Shown in pieces: positions 8,774-10,894 of a stretch of DNA of 10,894 nucleotides (position 1 is its first letter; each line of letters starts with the position of its first letter). The stretch is from an uncultured Streptococcus sp. (GTDB taxonomy: Bacteria; Bacillota; Bacilli; Lactobacillales; Streptococcaceae): contig NZ_CALTUR010000061.1 in assembly GCF_943912555.1 (NCBI RefSeq), positions 1-10,894 on the forward strand. Direction: 5' to 3'. Made by a program: the position numbers and the translations under genes. The notes under the pieces were generated by a model, which was given only the letters and a program-made list of their open reading frames with translations, had not been told where the DNA came from and made no database searches.

Positions 8774-8822
8774 TCTGATTTTAAGATTCTTATCTCAATC
8801 TCTTGTTCTTTATTATGATTTC

Positions 8823-8926
8823 ATACTCAATGAAAATCAAAGAGCAAACTAGGAAGCTAGCCGCAAGCTGTACTTGAGTACGGTAAGGAGACGCTGACGT
8901 GGTTTGAAGAGATTTTCGAAGAGTAT
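8823..8926 (-). repeat. BOX repeat element, boxA-boxC form without boxB
   Basis: This 104-bp element is bounded by imperfect inverted ends, ATACTC...GATTTTC type (8823-8838 and 8911-8926). The right part, around TACGGTAAGGAGACGCTGACG (8879-8899) and on to GAAGAGTAT, is the boxA sequence known from BOX-PCR. The left part, with AAAGAGCAAACTAGGAAGCTAGC at 8840-8862, is boxC. BOX elements of this type are scattered through mitis-group genomes, and their RNA folds into a long hairpin. In the usual A-to-C orientation it lies on the - strand. No boxB copy is present; a short GTAC-TTGA-GTAC hairpin (8870-8881) sits in its place. It lies between the map terminator and the ribF promoter. Confidence 0.88.
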
Positions 8927-8970
8927 CAAAAATAAAATTCTTCCAAAAAGATACACTTCAGGTTAAAAAA

Positions 8971-9005
8971 ATAGCATTTCAGATTTTCTGGTTCAGAAAT
9001 AGCTA
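8971..9005. repeat. Inverted repeat overlapping the ribF -35 region
   Basis: ATAGCATTTC (8971-8980) pairs with GAAATAGCTAT (8995/6-9005), with one bulged A. Its right arm covers the -35 and part of the spacer of the ribF promoter, so as DNA it could be an operator. No binding protein can be named from the sequence. Confidence 0.35.
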
Positions 9006-9020
9006 TCACTATGATATAAT
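8992..9020 (+). promoter_or_regulatory. Extended -10 promoter of ribF (leaderless start)
   Basis: TGATATAAT carries a perfect TGn and a perfect -10 (TATAAT at 9015-9020). A weak -35, TTCAGA (8992-8997, 4/6), lies 17 bp upstream. Only six bases, TATTTT, separate the -10 from the ATG, so a normal start site falls on 9027, the first base of the start codon. There is no ribosome binding site. Confidence 0.75.
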
Positions 9021-9026
9021 TATTTT

Positions 9027-9944
9027 ATGATTATTACTATTCCTATAAAAAACCAAAAAGATATTGGCACACCATCTGATTCAGTCGTGGTTCTCGGCTA
9101 TTTTGATGGTATACATAAGGGGCATCAAGAATTATTTCGTGTTGCCAATAAGGCTGCGAGAAAGGATTTATTGCCTATCGTCGTTATGACCTTTAATGAA
9201 TCTCCAAAGATCGCTTTAGAGCCTTATCATCCTGACCTATTTTTACATATTTTGAACCCTGCTGAACGTGAGAGGAAACTAAAGCGTGAAGGTGTAGAAG
9301 AATTATATCTCCTTGATTTTAGTAGTCAATTTGCTAGTCTCACGGCAGAAGAATTTTTTGCAACTTATATCAAGGCTATGAATGCCAAAATTATTGTTGC
9401 AGGTTTTGATTATACATTTGGCTCTGACCAAAAAACAGCAGAAGATTTAAAGGATTACTTTGATGGAGAAGTCATTATTGTTCCACCTGTAGAAGATGAG
9501 AAAGGAAAGATTAGTTCAACACGTATCCGTCAAGCTATTTTAGACGGAAATGTGAAAGAAGCAGGAGAACTTTTGGGGGCACCGCTTCCATCAAGAGGCA
9601 TGGTGGTTCATGGTAATGCTCGTGGTCGTACGATTGGTTATCCAACAGCTAATTTGGTGCTTTTAGATCGTACTTATATGCCAGCAGATGGCGTTTATGT
9701 CGTTGATGTTGAGATTCAAAGGCAGAAGTATCGTGCTATGGCTAGTGTCGGGAAAAATGAGACCTTTGATGGAGAAGAAGCACGTTTTGAAGTCAATATT
9801 TTTGATTTTAATCAAGATATTTATGGCGAGACCGTCATGGTTTATTGGCTTGATCGCATTCGCGATATGACAAAATTTGATTCTGTTGACCAATTAGTGG
9901 AGCAGTTAAAGGCTGATGAAGAAGTCGCTCGGAATTGGTTTTAA
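9027..9944 (+). CDS. ribF: Bifunctional riboflavin kinase / FMN adenylyltransferase
   Basis: It makes FMN from riboflavin and then FAD from FMN, using ATP, in the cytoplasm. The 305 residues are full length. The N-terminal nucleotidyltransferase domain (about 15-180) has GYFDGIHKGH at 24-33 (HxGH-type motif), VAGFDYTFG at 124-132 and SSTRIR at 163-168. The C-terminal riboflavin kinase domain (about 185-305) has GRTIGYPTAN at 200-209, with the Thr-Asn pair of the ATP/Mg site, GVYVVDV at 222-228, and FEVNIFDFNQDIYGE at 254-268, where Glu255 is the likely catalytic base. The ATG at 9027 is kept because the protein aligns from its first residues and the first alternative would lie far inside. There is no ribosome binding site; the promoter puts the RNA 5' end at the ATG. 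Single-gene unit facing the yitT-like gene. Confidence 0.95.
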   Translation: MIITIPIKNQKDIGTPSDSVVVLGYFDGIHKGHQELFRVANKAARKDLLPIVVMTFNESPKIALEPYHPDLFLHILNPAERERKLKREGVEELYLLDFSSQFASLTAEEFFATYIKAMNAKIIVAGFDYTFGSDQKTAEDLKDYFDGEVIIVPPVEDEKGKISSTRIRQAILDGNVKEAGELLGAPLPSRGMVVHGNARGRTIGYPTANLVLLDRTYMPADGVYVVDVEIQRQKYRAMASVGKNETFDGEEARFEVNIFDFNQDIYGETVMVYWLDRIRDMTKFDSVDQLVEQLKADEEVARNWF

Positions 9945-9958
9945 GTGCTTAAATAAAC

Positions 9959-10032
9959 AAAAAGAGGTTGTCTGCAACCCAAAAGATAGATGATTTAGTC
10001 TAACTTCTGAGGTCACTAAACTACCTCTTTTT
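9959..10032. terminator. Shared bidirectional terminator between ribF and the YitT-family gene
   Basis: AAAAAGAGGT (9959-9968) and ACCTCTTTTT (10023-10032) form a perfect 10-bp outer stem 74 nt across. Two smaller hairpins can form inside: GGTTG/CAACC (9966-9970, 9975-9979), which competes with the outer stem, and TTTAGT/ACTAAA (9994-9999, 10015-10020). Both outer ends carry T-runs in their own direction (TTTTTATTCTTTTTC on +, TTTTTGTTTATTT on -). It touches the stop codon of the - strand gene. Confidence 0.7.
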
Positions 10033-10879
10033 ATTCTTTTTCAAAGGTGAATCCTTCTCCAAGGATTTCGTGGGCTTCTGTAATAGTGATAAAGGCTTGA
10101 GGATCGATTCGATGAATCATTTCCTTCATTTTAACAATTTCATTTCTTCCGACAATACAGTAGATGATTTTCAAATCTTTTTGACTATAGTATCCTTGCC
10201 CTGAGATAAAAGTAACACCTCTTCCTAGGTCATCATTAATAGCCTTAGCAAGTTGGTCAGGACGTTTAGTAATAATCATAAATCCTTTACCTGCGTATCC
10301 TCCTTCCCCAATCAAATCAATCACTCGGGATACAATGAAAGTAAAGAGCAGAGTGTAAGTAACCAATCTTAAATCCTTAAAAATAAGGAGAATGAGCATG
10401 AGAATACAAAAATCTAAGATAAAAAGTAGTTTACCCATGGACAAATGAGTGTATTTGTTGAGGATACGAGCTAGAATATCAGTTCCACCCGTTGTACCTC
10501 CAGCGTTAAAGATAATTCCAAGACCAATTCCTAATAGAATTCCAGATATAAGGGCTGTGATTAGTAAATCACCTTGAAGATCAATATGGAGGGGAATACG
10601 CTCAAAAAAAGCTAACCAGGCAGATAAAGCCAAGGTTCCGAGCAAACTAGAATAGAGAGATTTTGCTCCAAATATTTTCCAAGCTAGGATGAATAGAGGA
10701 ATATTAATCAGCAGATTCATGATGGAAACAGGAATTTTAAAAAGATAAAAGGTAATAAGAGTAATGCCTGTAGCCCCTCCTTCGAAGAGATGATGGGGAA
10801 TTACAAAATAGGTTAGACCAAAAGCATAAATGCCAGCACCTAGTAAAATAGTTAAAATGGGATAGATTTTTTTAATCAT
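10031..10879 (-). CDS. YitT-family membrane protein (DUF161/DUF2179)
   Basis: A 282-residue integral membrane protein of the YitT family, function unknown. Hydrophobic segments at about 7-27, 38-48, 51-68, 76-92, 105-125, 150-168 and 172-190 form the membrane part. Conserved glycine motifs sit in it: GGATGIT at 34-40 and GGTTGGTDIL at 127-136. The cytoplasmic C-terminal domain (about 198-275, DUF2179) starts at KGFMIITKRPDQL and contains GRGVTFISGQGYYS (219-232), then a KEMIHRIDPQAFITI segment. The ATG is supported by AGAGGTG (complement of 10884-10890) 5 nt upstream, so the gene is complete although its promoter lies beyond the window. Several YitT paralogues per genome are usual in Firmicutes; some are suggested transporters, but no substrate can be read here. 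Confidence 0.85.
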   Translation of the reverse strand: MIKKIYPILTILLGAGIYAFGLTYFVIPHHLFEGGATGITLITFYLFKIPVSIMNLLINIPLFILAWKIFGAKSLYSSLLGTLALSAWLAFFERIPLHIDLQGDLLITALISGILLGIGLGIIFNAGGTTGGTDILARILNKYTHLSMGKLLFILDFCILMLILLIFKDLRLVTYTLLFTFIVSRVIDLIGEGGYAGKGFMIITKRPDQLAKAINDDLGRGVTFISGQGYYSQKDLKIIYCIVGRNEIVKMKEMIHRIDPQAFITITEAHEILGEGFTFEKE

Positions 10880-10894
10880 AGGACACCTCTTTTC

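Larger units (their letters stand above)
8666..9026. other. 361-bp non-coding spacer between map and ribF
   Basis: It holds, in order: the map terminator, the G.U-paired hairpin, an A/T-rich stretch at 8774-8822 in which I see nothing, the BOX element, a second A/T-rich stretch at 8927-8970, an inverted repeat at 8971-9005 and the ribF promoter. No start codon with a ribosome binding site opens a convincing small ORF on either strand. No flavin riboswitch (RFN) can be recognised. Confidence 0.7.

Noticed and set aside
8927..9026. Flavin (RFN) riboswitch upstream of ribF
   Set aside because: The characteristic conserved segments are absent, and the predicted transcript has no leader to hold one.

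Overview
The window reads as chromosomal DNA of a low-GC Firmicute, most likely a Streptococcus of the mitis group (S. pneumoniae, S. mitis, S. oralis or a close relative). Four signs point there: an enolase carrying FYDKERKVY, the pneumococcal plasminogen-binding motif; a 104-bp BOX-type repeat; a type 1 methionine aminopeptidase with the extra loop known from streptococci; and extended -10 promoters. The species is an inference. The content is mainly core housekeeping genes. I found no phage, plasmid, CRISPR, rRNA or tRNA gene.

Region 1 (1-2513, + strand): the C-terminal half of glycogen synthase glgA, which enters from the left edge and ends at a perfect hairpin terminator. Then come phosphoserine phosphatase serB and a glycerate kinase, joined by a 4-bp ATGA overlap. 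Region 2 (2510-3119): a YueI-like (DUF1694) gene on the - strand, whose stop codon overlaps the glycerate kinase stop. It is divergent from eno, and the 163-bp space between them holds the eno promoter, a cre-like site and a promoter that would make the YueI-like mRNA leaderless. Region 3 (3120-4530): enolase, then four consecutive hairpins, the last being a strong intrinsic terminator.

Region 4 (4600-8726): a promoter and a tight four-gene unit: murA paralogue (murZ type), a GNAT acetyltransferase, a YtoI-like HTH/DRTGG/CBS/hotdog protein and methionine aminopeptidase, closed by a terminator. Region 5 (8666-9026, non-coding): the map terminator, a second long hairpin whose G.U pairs favour + strand RNA, a BOX element of boxA/boxC type without boxB, and the ribF promoter. 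Region 6 (9027-10894): bifunctional riboflavin kinase/FAD synthetase ribF, apparently also leaderless, facing a YitT-family membrane protein gene across a shared bidirectional terminator.

Several genes sit on one metabolic line. Glycerate kinases of this family make 2-phosphoglycerate, enolase turns it into PEP, and MurA spends PEP on the first committed step of peptidoglycan synthesis. SerB draws on the neighbouring 3-phosphoglycerate branch. The most interesting signals are regulatory: two genes with identical leaderless start geometry, the structured eno 3' region, and the layered map-ribF spacer. I did not find a convincing new multi-gene system.
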